Both the position numbers and the translations under genes were made by a program. Shown here piece by piece: positions 51,432 through 60,265 of a stretch of DNA of 64,000 nt (the first letter of the stretch is position 1; every line of letters starts with the position of its first letter). The notes below the pieces were generated by a model. It was not told the origin of the DNA, searched no databases, and saw nothing but the letters and a program-made list of their open reading frames with translations. This DNA comes from Chryseobacterium culicis (GTDB taxonomy: Bacteria > Bacteroidota > Bacteroidia > Flavobacteriales > Weeksellaceae). The DNA lies in contig NZ_FNWQ01000005.1 of the NCBI RefSeq assembly GCF_900108365.1, forward strand, positions 62,001 through 126,000, in the 5' to 3' direction.

Positions 51432-52331
51432 ATGTCAAATATCGGACTTATTATCGAAGAAAAAGCAGCAGATATCGGAAATTTCCTCGTGGGAAGACTT
51501 CTTCCTTTCCGTGAAAAAAGAGCGGTTGGCCCTTTTGTTTTTATTGATCATATGGGACCTTCAGAACTAAAGGATTATCAGAATCTTGATGTTCCGCCCC
51601 ATCCGCATATTGGTTTATCTACATTAACGTATCTGCTTGAAGGTTCTATTTTCCACAGAGACAGTATAGGAAGTGCTATCGAAATAAAACCTGGCGCTGT
51701 GAACTGGATGACCGCAGGAAAAGGGGTTGTGCATTCAGAAAGAACACCGGAATATTTAAGACACAGTGATAAAAGACTTCACGGATTTCAGATCTGGGTA
51801 GGTCTTCCGAAGCATCTTGAGCAGTCTGAACCTACTTTTCATCATATTGAAGCAGATGAAATTCCGGTTTGGGAAGAAGAGGGTATTCAGTATAAATTAA
51901 TTGCCGGAGAAGCATTCGGAAGAACGTCTGCAGTTCCGGTACACAGCAGATTATTCTTCATTGAAATCAAGACAAAAGAAGCCAGGAAAATAAGCATCGG
52001 AAAGGATCTTTATGGAGAAGCGGCCATGTATGTTCTGGATGGAACTGTTACCACAGAAGGAAATTCTTATGGTTCAAAACAGCTGATGATTGCTAAAGAT
52101 ACCAAACTTTGTGAATTTGATATGAGTGAAAACGGAACGGTTTATCTTTTCGGTGGCGAGCCATTCGATGAGGAACGCTTTATCTTTTGGAATTTCGTCA
52201 ACTCTGATAAAGCATTAATTGATCAGGCAAAAGTAAATTGGAATGACCAGAATCACGAAGCTTTTCCTTTGGTTCCGGGAGATGAAAAAGAATATGTTCC
52301 GCTTCCTAAGGCTATTTTAAACAGAAAATAA
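51432..52331 (+). CDS. Pirin-family protein (second)
   Basis: 299 residues. N-terminal cupin with FIDHMGPSELKDY, PPHPHIGLSTLTYLLEGSIFHRDSIG and AVNWMTAGKGVVHSERTPE, so the His/Glu iron ligands are kept, and a pirin C-terminal domain with YLFGGEPFDEERFIFWNFVNSDKA. Paralogue of the protein at 50032 but of another pirin subtype. Followed after 16 bases by an FMN reductase gene; probably one operon. Confidence 0.9.
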   Translation: MSNIGLIIEEKAADIGNFLVGRLLPFREKRAVGPFVFIDHMGPSELKDYQNLDVPPHPHIGLSTLTYLLEGSIFHRDSIGSAIEIKPGAVNWMTAGKGVVHSERTPEYLRHSDKRLHGFQIWVGLPKHLEQSEPTFHHIEADEIPVWEEEGIQYKLIAGEAFGRTSAVPVHSRLFFIEIKTKEARKISIGKDLYGEAAMYVLDGTVTTEGNSYGSKQLMIAKDTKLCEFDMSENGTVYLFGGEPFDEERFIFWNFVNSDKALIDQAKVNWNDQNHEAFPLVPGDEKEYVPLPKAILNRK

Positions 52332-52347
52332 TTCAGCTCAGAGTAAC

Positions 52348-52887
52348 ATGAAAATATTAGCATTTGCAGGAAGTACATCTTCCACTTCCATTAACAGAGA
52401 ACTGGTAAAATTTGTTCTGAAAGACTTTCAGGATCATGAAATTAATCTGATTGACCTCAACGATTTCACCATGCCTGTTTTTTCTGTAGATCTTGAAAAG
52501 AAAGGATTTCCGGATGAAGCCCATCAGTTTTTAAAAGCGATTGAGGAGTGTGATGTCATCATCTGCTCTCTTGCGGAGCACAACCGTTCTTACAGTTCAG
52601 CTTTTAAAAATGTTTTTGACTGGTCTTCAAGGATCAATGTAAAAGTATTTCAGAACAAGCCCATGTTTCTGATGAGCACCTCGCCCGGCGGATATGGCGG
52701 CGGAAATGTGATGAATACGGCAAAAACATTTTTTCCTCAGTTTGCAGCAGATATCAAAGAAACTTTTTCGCTTCCAAAGTTTTATGAGAATTTTGATTTG
52801 GAAAGCGGCGTGATCAATCCCGATATGCTGAATGATCTGAAAAGTAAGATCCAGAATTTTAAAAATCAGGTTAAAACGAATGACTAA
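52348..52887 (+). CDS. NAD(P)H-dependent FMN reductase-like flavoprotein
   Basis: 179 residues. Flavodoxin-like fold: MKILAFAGSTSSTSINRELVKFVL (phosphate-binding loop), IICSLAEHNRSYSSAFKNVFDW and FLMSTSPGGYGGGNVMNTAKTFFPQF, as in NADPH-dependent FMN/quinone reductases. Reduces flavins, quinones or azo compounds in the cytoplasm. It overlaps the next gene by 8 bases, so translation is coupled. Confidence 0.88.
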   Translation: MKILAFAGSTSSTSINRELVKFVLKDFQDHEINLIDLNDFTMPVFSVDLEKKGFPDEAHQFLKAIEECDVIICSLAEHNRSYSSAFKNVFDWSSRINVKVFQNKPMFLMSTSPGGYGGGNVMNTAKTFFPQFAADIKETFSLPKFYENFDLESGVINPDMLNDLKSKIQNFKNQVKTND

Positions 52888-53458
52888 AGGAAGACTGGAG
52901 GCGTTCAGCGATGGTGTCCTTGCTATTATCATCACCATTATGGTACTTGAACTTAAAGTACCGGAGGGAAATAGCTGGACGAGTCTCAAACCTCTCCTTC
53001 CTAAGTTCCTGGCTTATATTTTCAGCTTTATTTATGTAGGAATCTACTGGAACAATCACCATCATCTGTTTCAGACGGTAAAGAAAGTGAACGGAAGCAT
53101 TCTTTGGGCCAATCTTCACCTTCTGTTCTGGCTTTCCCTGATGCCTGTCGCTACGGAATGGATCGGGACAACGAATTTTGCAAAAAATCCTGTTGCGGTG
53201 TATGGAATCGGACTTATTATGTCAGCGATCGCTTATACCATTCTGGAGCATGTCATTATCCGGTGCGAAGGAGAAGATTCAAAGCTGAAAGAAGCCATCC
53301 ATTCGAAATACAAGGAATATATCTCTATTGTATTTTATGTCCTGGGAATCGCTACTTCATTTTTTTATCCTTATATTGCCATAGGTTTTTATTATCTAGT
53401 GGCTCTTATATGGCTGATTCCGGACAGAAGAATCGAAAAAACATTAAAAGAAAATTGA
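52880..53458 (+). CDS. TMEM175-family potassium channel protein (DUF1211)
   Basis: 192 residues, about six transmembrane segments. TM1 carries the signature RLEAFSDGVLAIIITIMVLELKVP (FSDGVLAI filter motif), and NNHHHLFQTVKKVNGSILWANLHLLFWLSLMPVATEWIG follows. Bacterial TMEM175 forms a K+-selective tetrameric channel without the classic filter. It overlaps the FMN reductase by 8 bases and lies one base before YjdI. A K+ channel inside a redox-gene operon is unusual. Confidence 0.88.
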   Translation: MTKGRLEAFSDGVLAIIITIMVLELKVPEGNSWTSLKPLLPKFLAYIFSFIYVGIYWNNHHHLFQTVKKVNGSILWANLHLLFWLSLMPVATEWIGTTNFAKNPVAVYGIGLIMSAIAYTILEHVIIRCEGEDSKLKEAIHSKYKEYISIVFYVLGIATSFFYPYIAIGFYYLVALIWLIPDRRIEKTLKEN

Positions 53459-53459
53459 T

Positions 53460-53678
53460 ATGGAAACACATGAATATCCTAACGGAGACATCACTGTCAT
53501 CTGGCAGCCTAAGAAATGTATTCATTCTGCCCTATGTGTAAAAACACTTCCCCAAGTCTATAATCCTAAGGAAAGACCCTGGATAAAAGCAGAAAATGCA
53601 AGTCCTGAAGAACTTAAAAATCAAATTGACCTATGCCCGTCAGGTGCATTAAGTTATAAATTCAATACAGCAAAATAA
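53460..53678 (+). CDS. YjdI-type Fe-S (divergent 4Fe-4S mono-cluster) protein
   Basis: 72 residues: HEYPNGDITVIWQPKKCIHSALCVKTLPQVYNPKERPWI and DLCPSGALSYKF. Cysteines C20, C26 and C59 are visible, as in the YjdI family, which is ferredoxin-like but lacks a full four-Cys set in this short form. Its stop overlaps the OsmC start by one base (TAATG). E. coli has yjdI next to yjdJ, and here a YjdJ-like gene lies one gene away, supporting a functional link. Confidence 0.85.
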   Translation: METHEYPNGDITVIWQPKKCIHSALCVKTLPQVYNPKERPWIKAENASPEELKNQIDLCPSGALSYKFNTAK

Positions 53679-54073
53679 TGGCGGTAACCGTAAAAGCAAG
53701 TTTAGGGAAAACAAAATATTATACAGAAGTAACTGCCGGTGAGAATAAGATCATCACAGATGAACCGGTTGATAAAGGCGGACAGAACAAAGGTCTTAAT
53801 CCCATGGAGATTCTGGCCACGTCACTGGCAAGCTGTACAGCAGCTACCTTGAGAATGTATATTGAAAGAAAAGAATGGGATGTGGAAAACATCAATGTAG
53901 AAGTGGAACTTGAAAATTTCCCGTTAACGAAAAGAGCTGTTTTCAAAAGAGACATCAGCTTCGAAGGTATTTTGGATGATGAGCAGCTAAAAAGGCTGCA
54001 CACTATTGCAGATGCGTGCCCTGTTCATAAAATATTAACCAACGACATTGAAATATTAACTAAATTCTCATAA
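53678..54073 (+). CDS. OsmC/Ohr-family peroxide reductase-like protein
   Basis: 131 residues with the OsmC fold: MEILATSLASCTAATLRMYIERK holds the first redox Cys (C53) and ADACPVHKIL the second (C114). The Cys pair is that of thiol-dependent organic peroxide reduction. One base overlaps YjdI before it, and the GNAT gene follows after one base. Supports a peroxide or electrophile defence role for the cluster. Confidence 0.9.
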   Translation: MAVTVKASLGKTKYYTEVTAGENKIITDEPVDKGGQNKGLNPMEILATSLASCTAATLRMYIERKEWDVENINVEVELENFPLTKRAVFKRDISFEGILDDEQLKRLHTIADACPVHKILTNDIEILTKFS

Positions 54074-54074
54074 C

Positions 54075-54362
54075 ATGATCGAAGTAAAACAAAACAACGA
54101 CGAAAAACACGGAAGTTTTGAAGCTTTCATAGAGGGAAAACGCGCAGGAATGATGACCTATACCTGGGCCGGAGAAGAAAGATTTATTATAGACCACACG
54201 GAGGTGGAAGAAGCTTACAACGGAAAAGGGGTAGGCAAGGAAATGCTTCTGGCTGCAGTAGATTTTGCCAGAAAAAATGACAAGAAGATTATTCCCCTCT
54301 GCCCTTTTGCCAAGGCAAGTTTCCAGAAAAGTGAGGAACTTCAGGATGTTTTAGTGAATTAA
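54075..54362 (+). CDS. GNAT-like small N-acetyltransferase, YjdJ type (second)
   Basis: 95 residues: GSFEAFIEGKRAGMMTYTWAGEERFIIDHTEVEEAYNGKGVGKEMLLAAVDFARKNDKKIIPLCPFAKASFQKSE, the full YjdJ-like GNAT core with GKGVGKEML for acetyl-CoA binding. It shares the K(I/L)(I/L)PxCP(F/Y) segment with the protein at 51063. Last gene of the run; a terminator at 54388 follows. Confidence 0.85.
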   Translation: MIEVKQNNDEKHGSFEAFIEGKRAGMMTYTWAGEERFIIDHTEVEEAYNGKGVGKEMLLAAVDFARKNDKKIIPLCPFAKASFQKSEELQDVLVN

Positions 54363-54387
54363 ACACTGTAATCTCCCCTTACCATAC

Positions 54388-54420
54388 AAACCTTTCAGAG
54401 TGATCTCCGAAAGGTTTTTG
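54388..54420 (+). terminator. Terminator of the pirin-YjdJ cluster
   Basis: AAACCTTTC (54388-54396) / GAAAGGTTT (54409-54417) with T-run. Confidence 0.8.
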
Positions 54421-54519
54421 TTTTTATAATAAAAACCTGATTTTAAGCAAATTAATAATTACATTCTGTTTTGAAATGAACAGCATTCTAAATTCATGAT
54501 TCACGACTGATCTTTTTTA

Positions 54520-54527
54520 TATATTTG
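54520..54527 (+). promoter_or_regulatory. -7 element for the sodium/solute symporter
   Basis: TATATTTG, 20 bases before ATG 54548. Confidence 0.5.
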
Positions 54528-54547
54528 CTAAAATTTAAAAATCAAGC

Positions 54548-56107
54548 ATGAATCCAGGAACGATCCTTTTGCTATTTGTTTTCGTCTATTTTATCGGCCT
54601 TTTGGTTATTTCTTATTTTACCAGCCGGAATTCCGATAATCAGTCTTTTTTTATCGGTAACAAAAAGAGTAAATGGTGGCTCGTTGCATTCGGGATGATT
54701 GGTACCAGCTTAAGTGGAGTTACTTTTATTTCCGTTCCGGGCACAGTAGGAAAAATGACCGGCTCTGAATATATATACGGAGGCTTCGAGTATTATATGA
54801 TGGTGATTGGGTTCTTCATCGGGTATTTCATCGTAGCAGCCATACTATTACCATTATACTACAAAATGAATCTTACCTCTATTTATACGTATCTGGGAAA
54901 AAGATTCAATGTAGAAGCACATAAGATAGGCTCTATCTTTTTTATTATTTCAAGGGCAATTGGTGCTACGGCAAGATTATATCTTGTGGTTAATGTTTTG
55001 CAGATATTCTTGCTTGAAGGCCTAGGAGTTCCTTTCTGGGTAACCTCTTTAGTCCTTTTACTGATGGTACTTCTGTATACTTTTGAAGGCGGTGTAAAAA
55101 CCATTGTGATCACCGATACTTTACAGACTTCTTTTATGATCATCAGTCTTGTAGCCTGCATTGTTTATATTTTATCTAACCTGAATTTATCATTCGGGGA
55201 AGCCTATACCATTCTGGAACAGAAAAATTATACCCACTTTATCAATTTTGATCCCAACTCCAAAACCTTTTTCCTGAAAACCATTCTGGGCGGGATTTTT
55301 ATTACGATTGCCATGACGGGACTGGATCAGGAGATGATGCAGAAAAACATCTCTGTGGATAACCTTAAGAATTCAAAAAAGAATATGCTGACTTTTGCGG
55401 GAACACTTCTTATCGTAAACCTGGCATTTTTATTCCTTGGAGGATTATTATATCTGTTCGCAATACAGCACGGCGCAGAATACGGAACTTTAAAATCTGA
55501 AACGGTAACGAACATCTTCGGGTTCAAAGATGCAGCGGGCAATATAAAAAATGTAATGGGTGACGATCTTTTCCCTGCATTATCACTTCAGGGATATTTC
55601 CCGATGGCTATTTCCGTAATTTTCATCATCGGACTGATCTCTGCGTTATTTCCATCTGCTGATGGTGCCTTAACGGCTGTAACAAGCTCATATTGCGTAG
55701 ATCTGCTAAACCTTAACGAAGATAAATCCAAAACTGAAAAAGAGAAAAAAAGACTTCGCATGAAAGTACATTTGACTTTCACGGTGGTTTTCTTCATTCT
55801 GATCATGGTTTTTAAAGCACTGAATGACAAATCTATCGTTTATCTGATCATGGAAATTGCAGGATATACTTATGGACCGCTATTAGGACTGTTTGCTTTT
55901 GGAATTTTCACTAAGTTTCAGATATCAAGAAAGTATTCCATTCTTGCGGTGACTCTTTTAGCGCCTGTCTTCACCTATGTAATTAATCTGGCTGTTACCA
56001 CGTATACAGATTACAGAATTGGTGTAGAACTGATTGTCCTGAACGGCTTGCTTACCTTCATTGGTTTGTGGCTGGTAAAAAATAAACAGCATTTACGAGT
56101 AGTTTAA
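54548..56107 (+). CDS. Sodium:solute symporter (SSS/SLC5 family)
   Basis: 519 residues, about 13-14 membrane segments. SSS landmarks: FFIGNKKSKWWLVAFGMIGTSLSGVTFISVPG near the N-terminus (Na+ site region), FEGGVKTIVITDTLQT, TGLDQEMMQKN and FPSADGALTAVTSSYCVDLLNL. Na+-driven uptake in the cytoplasmic membrane; the solute (sugar, amino acid, nucleoside or proline type) is not readable. Monocistronic, convergent with the metalloprotease. Confidence 0.9.
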   Translation: MNPGTILLLFVFVYFIGLLVISYFTSRNSDNQSFFIGNKKSKWWLVAFGMIGTSLSGVTFISVPGTVGKMTGSEYIYGGFEYYMMVIGFFIGYFIVAAILLPLYYKMNLTSIYTYLGKRFNVEAHKIGSIFFIISRAIGATARLYLVVNVLQIFLLEGLGVPFWVTSLVLLLMVLLYTFEGGVKTIVITDTLQTSFMIISLVACIVYILSNLNLSFGEAYTILEQKNYTHFINFDPNSKTFFLKTILGGIFITIAMTGLDQEMMQKNISVDNLKNSKKNMLTFAGTLLIVNLAFLFLGGLLYLFAIQHGAEYGTLKSETVTNIFGFKDAAGNIKNVMGDDLFPALSLQGYFPMAISVIFIIGLISALFPSADGALTAVTSSYCVDLLNLNEDKSKTEKEKKRLRMKVHLTFTVVFFILIMVFKALNDKSIVYLIMEIAGYTYGPLLGLFAFGIFTKFQISRKYSILAVTLLAPVFTYVINLAVTTYTDYRIGVELIVLNGLLTFIGLWLVKNKQHLRVV

Positions 56108-56125
56108 TGCTTAATACAAACTATA

Positions 56126-56163
56126 AAAAAAAGGCTGTCCTCTACTGAAGACAGCCTTTTTTA
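56126..56163. terminator. Bidirectional terminator between the symporter and the metalloprotease
   Basis: AAAAAAGGCTGTC / GACAGCCTTTTTT, serving both converging genes. Confidence 0.9.
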
Positions 56164-56180
56164 TTGGGACCGAAAGTAAA

Positions 56181-58418
56181 TTATTCTTTAATCCACTTAA
56201 TTGTTTTCTCTAAGTTTTTAGATTTAACCTTGATCAGATAATCACCTTTAACCAGTTGAGAAAGGTCAAAAGTACCTGTTTTATCATGATTCAGTTTATT
56301 GCCAGCCTGAGTGAATACTAATTTCCCGCTTACATCGTACACTGTGATATCGTATACTTCATTTGAGCCGGTAAATTTAATATTCAGAAGTCCTTTACTT
56401 GGATTAGGATATACTACAAATACATCTTTGTTTACCGAAGCTTCATTCACGCCCAAAGTTTGGGTAATGGTAAAGTTAATTGGGTTGATGTTATAGAATA
56501 CATTCGTTTCTGCTGCCACCATAATTCTGGCCTGTGTAGTAGTAACGTTTGGAATCGTAACTGTCTCGGAACCATCATTAGGAGTGGAAGCCAGGATCAG
56601 CGTTGGATATGTAAGACCTCCATCTGTTGAAAGGTAAATATTAACCGTAGCAGCATTCACCGGAAATGCTGTTGTATTGGCAACATTCCATGTAATGGTT
56701 TGGGTAGAATTCCCTGCCCAGTTTACCGCTGTAGCAGGTGCTGTTACTGTAAACGGACCTGAATTTCCGTCAACAGTAATAATAGCATCATCGTTTGCTA
56801 CTCCTGCGCAGCCCGCGTTATTATCTCTTACAGTCAGTCTGAATTCCATTGTTCTGGCATAAGATGGTAAAATTTCCCCTTTGGATACGGTGTTATTGAT
56901 CACATCTGTAATTTTCGGGAAATACCTGTAAGGAACTGTTACCGGCATAAATGATCTGAATATAGCAGCATTTCCTGTAGGTACATTCCAGTCACCTGCC
57001 GGGCCTACATCATTCTGCTCCCAGCAGTATGTAAGTGGATTATTGTCTATATCTGAAGCAGATCCTTCCAATCTGAATGGTGTACTCTTGGGTATGGTAT
57101 AATCACCTCCTGCATTTACAGTAGGCGCAAAATTGTTAGAAGGAATTGTCACCTGACATGTGGTAGACTGAACTTTTGTTGTAATAGACTGATACGATTT
57201 GGTATGGAAAATAGCAATACTATTATTGGCTAAATTGTTGGTAGTACCGCAAATTCCAGCGTAAGCCATGATGGTAATTCCGCTTCCCGGCTCTACGGCG
57301 TTGGCAGCACTGCGGTTACCCCCACCGCAGTTTACGGTGGTTGCATTAAAAGTATGTGGCCCTCCAAACTGATGCCCTACTTCATGCGCTACATAATCAA
57401 TATCGTAAGGATCTCCCACTGGGTTGGGAGAACCTGTAATTCCTCTTCCTTTATTGCTATTGTTACAGATAACACCTAATCCGGCTAATCCGCCGCCACC
57501 GGTACTGAAGGTATGCCCGATGTCATAATTGGCATTTCCAATCAACAAATCGATCTGTGTCTGGCTTTCGCTGATTAATGTATTGGCATTATTATTTCCG
57601 TTGAACGGATCAGTAGCCGCATTGGTAAACACCACATTGGCTTCGTTATCCACTAATATCAGTCTTGAAGCTACTTCCTGTTCATATACTCCATTTACTC
57701 TGTTTACAGAAGTTACAATGGCTGAAAGGGTCTGTGCAACGGTAGGTGTAGCTGTACCTGTTGCAGCTACGGCATATTCTCCTGTACAGGCAACTGCCAG
57801 TCTGAAAACTCTAATTTGAGTTCCTACGCTTGGAGCTGTGGTTTTCTGAACGTTTTTTTTTCCCAGGACAGTATCATCTTCATCTTTCATTAAGCATGAT
57901 CTTGGATTTTTATCAATTAAATCACTTTTCCTGTAAATGATATAATTATTGATGTCCTGTTTTGCATAAGGATCGATATACGTATCACCAGCCACTACAG
58001 ATTTGATCTGAGCATGAAAGCCCAGTTCTGTAAAATCAAGTTTTACAGTTGCGTATTTATCATCAATTCCCTGTCCTGTAAAAGTAAGGATCTGCGGAAA
58101 CTGGCTGGCCAGCCCTGGAGCCATCACGGAGGATTTCCAGATTCTGAACTTTGCTTTCGTACCGTCCGGCATAGGAAGAACAATAACCGGAGCGTGATCT
58201 TTACGGTCACTGTCTTTCAGTTCAGGAACGGAATTAAAATAGCTTTTCATTCCAGCTACATCCAGTGTGTAGGTCATTGACTTTTCCGGCTGTACGGTTC
58301 TGTTTTTAGGATCTGCTTTGATAGACCTTTCACTGATTACCGTAAAAAAGTCCTGGGCTTTCCCGTAGGAAATGGATAGTACAAATATCCCCAAATAAAA
58401 TAATTGTTTAATTTTCAT
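56181..58418 (-). CDS. Secreted reprolysin-like metalloprotease with T9SS sorting domain
   Basis: 745 residues. Signal peptide MKIKQLFYLGIFVLSISYGKAQ, a propeptide-like N-terminal part, an M12-type protease domain from about residue 205 with HEVGHQFGGPH (HExGHxxGxxH zinc motif, near 345) and a Met-turn-like IMAYAGICG, then Ig/PKD-like repeats and, at about 670-745, the type IX secretion signal (YPNPSKGLLNIKFTGSNEVYDITVYDVSGKLVF ... LSQLVKGDYLIKV). Exported by T9SS and probably attached to the cell surface or released; degrades extracellular proteins. Exact specificity unknown. Confidence 0.93.
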   Translation of the reverse strand: MKIKQLFYLGIFVLSISYGKAQDFFTVISERSIKADPKNRTVQPEKSMTYTLDVAGMKSYFNSVPELKDSDRKDHAPVIVLPMPDGTKAKFRIWKSSVMAPGLASQFPQILTFTGQGIDDKYATVKLDFTELGFHAQIKSVVAGDTYIDPYAKQDINNYIIYRKSDLIDKNPRSCLMKDEDDTVLGKKNVQKTTAPSVGTQIRVFRLAVACTGEYAVAATGTATPTVAQTLSAIVTSVNRVNGVYEQEVASRLILVDNEANVVFTNAATDPFNGNNNANTLISESQTQIDLLIGNANYDIGHTFSTGGGGLAGLGVICNNSNKGRGITGSPNPVGDPYDIDYVAHEVGHQFGGPHTFNATTVNCGGGNRSAANAVEPGSGITIMAYAGICGTTNNLANNSIAIFHTKSYQSITTKVQSTTCQVTIPSNNFAPTVNAGGDYTIPKSTPFRLEGSASDIDNNPLTYCWEQNDVGPAGDWNVPTGNAAIFRSFMPVTVPYRYFPKITDVINNTVSKGEILPSYARTMEFRLTVRDNNAGCAGVANDDAIITVDGNSGPFTVTAPATAVNWAGNSTQTITWNVANTTAFPVNAATVNIYLSTDGGLTYPTLILASTPNDGSETVTIPNVTTTQARIMVAAETNVFYNINPINFTITQTLGVNEASVNKDVFVVYPNPSKGLLNIKFTGSNEVYDITVYDVSGKLVFTQAGNKLNHDKTGTFDLSQLVKGDYLIKVKSKNLEKTIKWIKE

Positions 58419-58754
58419 ATATAATGGTATGTGATTTTTATTAATTTAATTAATATAGCCAAAAAATAAAAAATAATTAGTTAAAGATTAATAATTCAAA
58501 TACAATAGAATTATAAAAATAGTTAAATTAATTCAATTATGATATATGAAATTTTAAAAAATCCATGTCTGCTTACTAAAAATACAACAATCAAGCTACC
58601 ACACAGCTTTTGCCAGACACCTAATTTTTTTATTTTTTCTGTTTATTTAAATGACTGGTTTTATAGACTTTTGTATTTTAATTATCTTTGGTACGAATAC
58701 TTTATTTTTCCCTATAAAAATTCATCAGAATTATTAACAGAAATTGTAAAAACC
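58419..58754. other. AT-rich gap with promoter for the exported protein
   Basis: 336 bases between divergent genes. A -7 match TATCTTTG at 58683-58690 lies 65 bases before ATG 58755. The in-frame open stretch upstream of that ATG is low-quality and precedes the promoter, so I do not treat it as coding. No RNA gene seen. Confidence 0.65.
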
Positions 58755-59273
58755 ATGAAAAAACTTATCTCAATTCTTGCATTCGTATTAACTTTTGGAT
58801 GCATCAGCGCTCAGGAAAATTTCGAAGTGTCAACTTTAAGAATAGGACCTTTTAAAGTTTTTATGCCGAAGGCTGAAGCAGAAAAAATAGCAGGAACGAA
58901 ACTCCTAAACGCTAATGGAGAGAAGAAAAATAATATAAAATACAATGGAGAAACCATTCAGATAGATCTTTTTGACAATTATATCAATGAAGCCAACCCG
59001 AGTGTTCCTTCCATTACGTATATGACAACATCAAGTAAAAAATTTAAGACTAAAAGCGGAATTGGTGTGGGAAGTACAAGAGATGACCTGATCAATGCTT
59101 ACAGGAATTATGCTAACTTCAGTGTACGCCCGGACTGGGATTCCAATGGCAAACCCATTAAAGATTCAGGTTATTTTAATCTTGAAGACAGCCAGGCCGG
59201 CACGCTGTTAAGTTTTAAATTTGTTAATAATATTGTGACTGAAATCTCCGTTTATCTTAATGAAGGCTGTTAA
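58755..59273 (+). CDS. Small exported protein of unknown function
   Basis: 172 residues. Signal peptide MKKLISILAFVLTFGCISAQ and a mature part with VSTLRIGPFKVFMPKAEAEKIAGTKLL, IQIDLFDNYINEANPSVPSITYMTTSSKKFKTKSGIGVGSTRDDLINAYRNYANFSV, a pattern like small beta-rich domains found in Bacteroidota exported proteins in which a regulated IGxGSTRDDLI-type motif occurs. Start at 58755 because the signal peptide begins there and the promoter at 58683 precedes it. Function unknown. Confidence 0.75.
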   Translation: MKKLISILAFVLTFGCISAQENFEVSTLRIGPFKVFMPKAEAEKIAGTKLLNANGEKKNNIKYNGETIQIDLFDNYINEANPSVPSITYMTTSSKKFKTKSGIGVGSTRDDLINAYRNYANFSVRPDWDSNGKPIKDSGYFNLEDSQAGTLLSFKFVNNIVTEISVYLNEGC

Positions 59274-59297
59274 GAGCGGAAAAAACATTCAATTCAG

Positions 59298-59327
59298 CCA
59301 AATCCGGGTTTTGAGATCTGGATTTTA
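59298..59327 (+). terminator. Possible terminator before the transketolase genes
   Basis: AAATCC / GGATTT short stem with TTTTA; weak. Confidence 0.45.
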
Positions 59328-59383
59328 GCATTTCCATAAGCCGGTAAAAAATTGTAAATTCGCATACAAATAAATCAGATATA

Positions 59384-60235
59384 ATGAGTAAAAGTATTGA
59401 AGAGTTAAAAACTCTTACTACGCAGATCAGAAGAGACATTTTAAGAATGGTTCACGCTGTAAATTCAGGGCACCCTGGTGGCAGCTTAGGTTGTACAGAG
59501 TTCTTCACAGCCCTTTACGGAAAGGTAATGAACTATAAACTTCCTTTCACCATGGAAGGCAAAAATGAGGATCATTTTTATCTATCAAACGGACATATTT
59601 CTCCGGTATTCTACTCTACTTTAGCAAGATTTGGCTTCTTCCCTGTAGAAGAGCTGAGTACTTTCAGAAAATTAGATTCAAGATTACAGGGACACCCAAC
59701 GACTCACGAAGGTCTTCCGGGGATCAGAATTGCTTCAGGTTCTCTTGGACAGGGGCTTTCTGTAGCGCTTGGAGTGGCTCAGGGTAAAAAATTAGATGGT
59801 GATCAGTCTCTTGTTTACTCTCTTCACGGAGATGGTGAGCTTCAGGAAGGTCAGATCTGGGAGGCATTGATGTATGCTTCCGCTAAAAAGGTAGATAATA
59901 TCATTTCTACTATTGATTACAACGGACGTCAGATTGACGGAGATACAGATGATGTATTAAGCTTAGGAAATCTTCATGCAAAATTAGAAGCTTTCGGGTG
60001 GATTGTTCTGGAAGAAAAGAACGGTAATGATCTTGAAGCTGTAATTGCTATTCTTGAGAAAGCAAAAACAGAAACCGGAAAAGGAAAACCTGTAGCCATC
60101 CTTCTTCATACAGAAATGGGTTATGGTGTGGATTATATGATGGGATCTCACGCTTGGCATGGTAAAGCTCCTAATGATGAGCAGTTAGACACAGCATTCA
60201 AGCAATTGTACCTGGAAGCTCCAGCTGATTACTAA
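59384..60235 (+). CDS. Transketolase, N-terminal subunit
   Basis: 283 residues, the TPP-binding half of a split transketolase: GHPGGSLGCTEFFTALYG, LSNGHISPVFYSTLARFG, GSLGQGLSVALGVAQGKKLD, and the TPP motif GDGELQEGQIWEALMYASAKKVDNIISTIDYNG with HAWHGKAPNDEQ. Pairs with the 60266 gene, 30 bases downstream. Transfers two-carbon units in the pentose phosphate pathway. Confidence 0.95.
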   Translation: MSKSIEELKTLTTQIRRDILRMVHAVNSGHPGGSLGCTEFFTALYGKVMNYKLPFTMEGKNEDHFYLSNGHISPVFYSTLARFGFFPVEELSTFRKLDSRLQGHPTTHEGLPGIRIASGSLGQGLSVALGVAQGKKLDGDQSLVYSLHGDGELQEGQIWEALMYASAKKVDNIISTIDYNGRQIDGDTDDVLSLGNLHAKLEAFGWIVLEEKNGNDLEAVIAILEKAKTETGKGKPVAILLHTEMGYGVDYMMGSHAWHGKAPNDEQLDTAFKQLYLEAPADY

Positions 60236-60265
60236 TATCTTAATATCTCGATTAATACAATAAAA

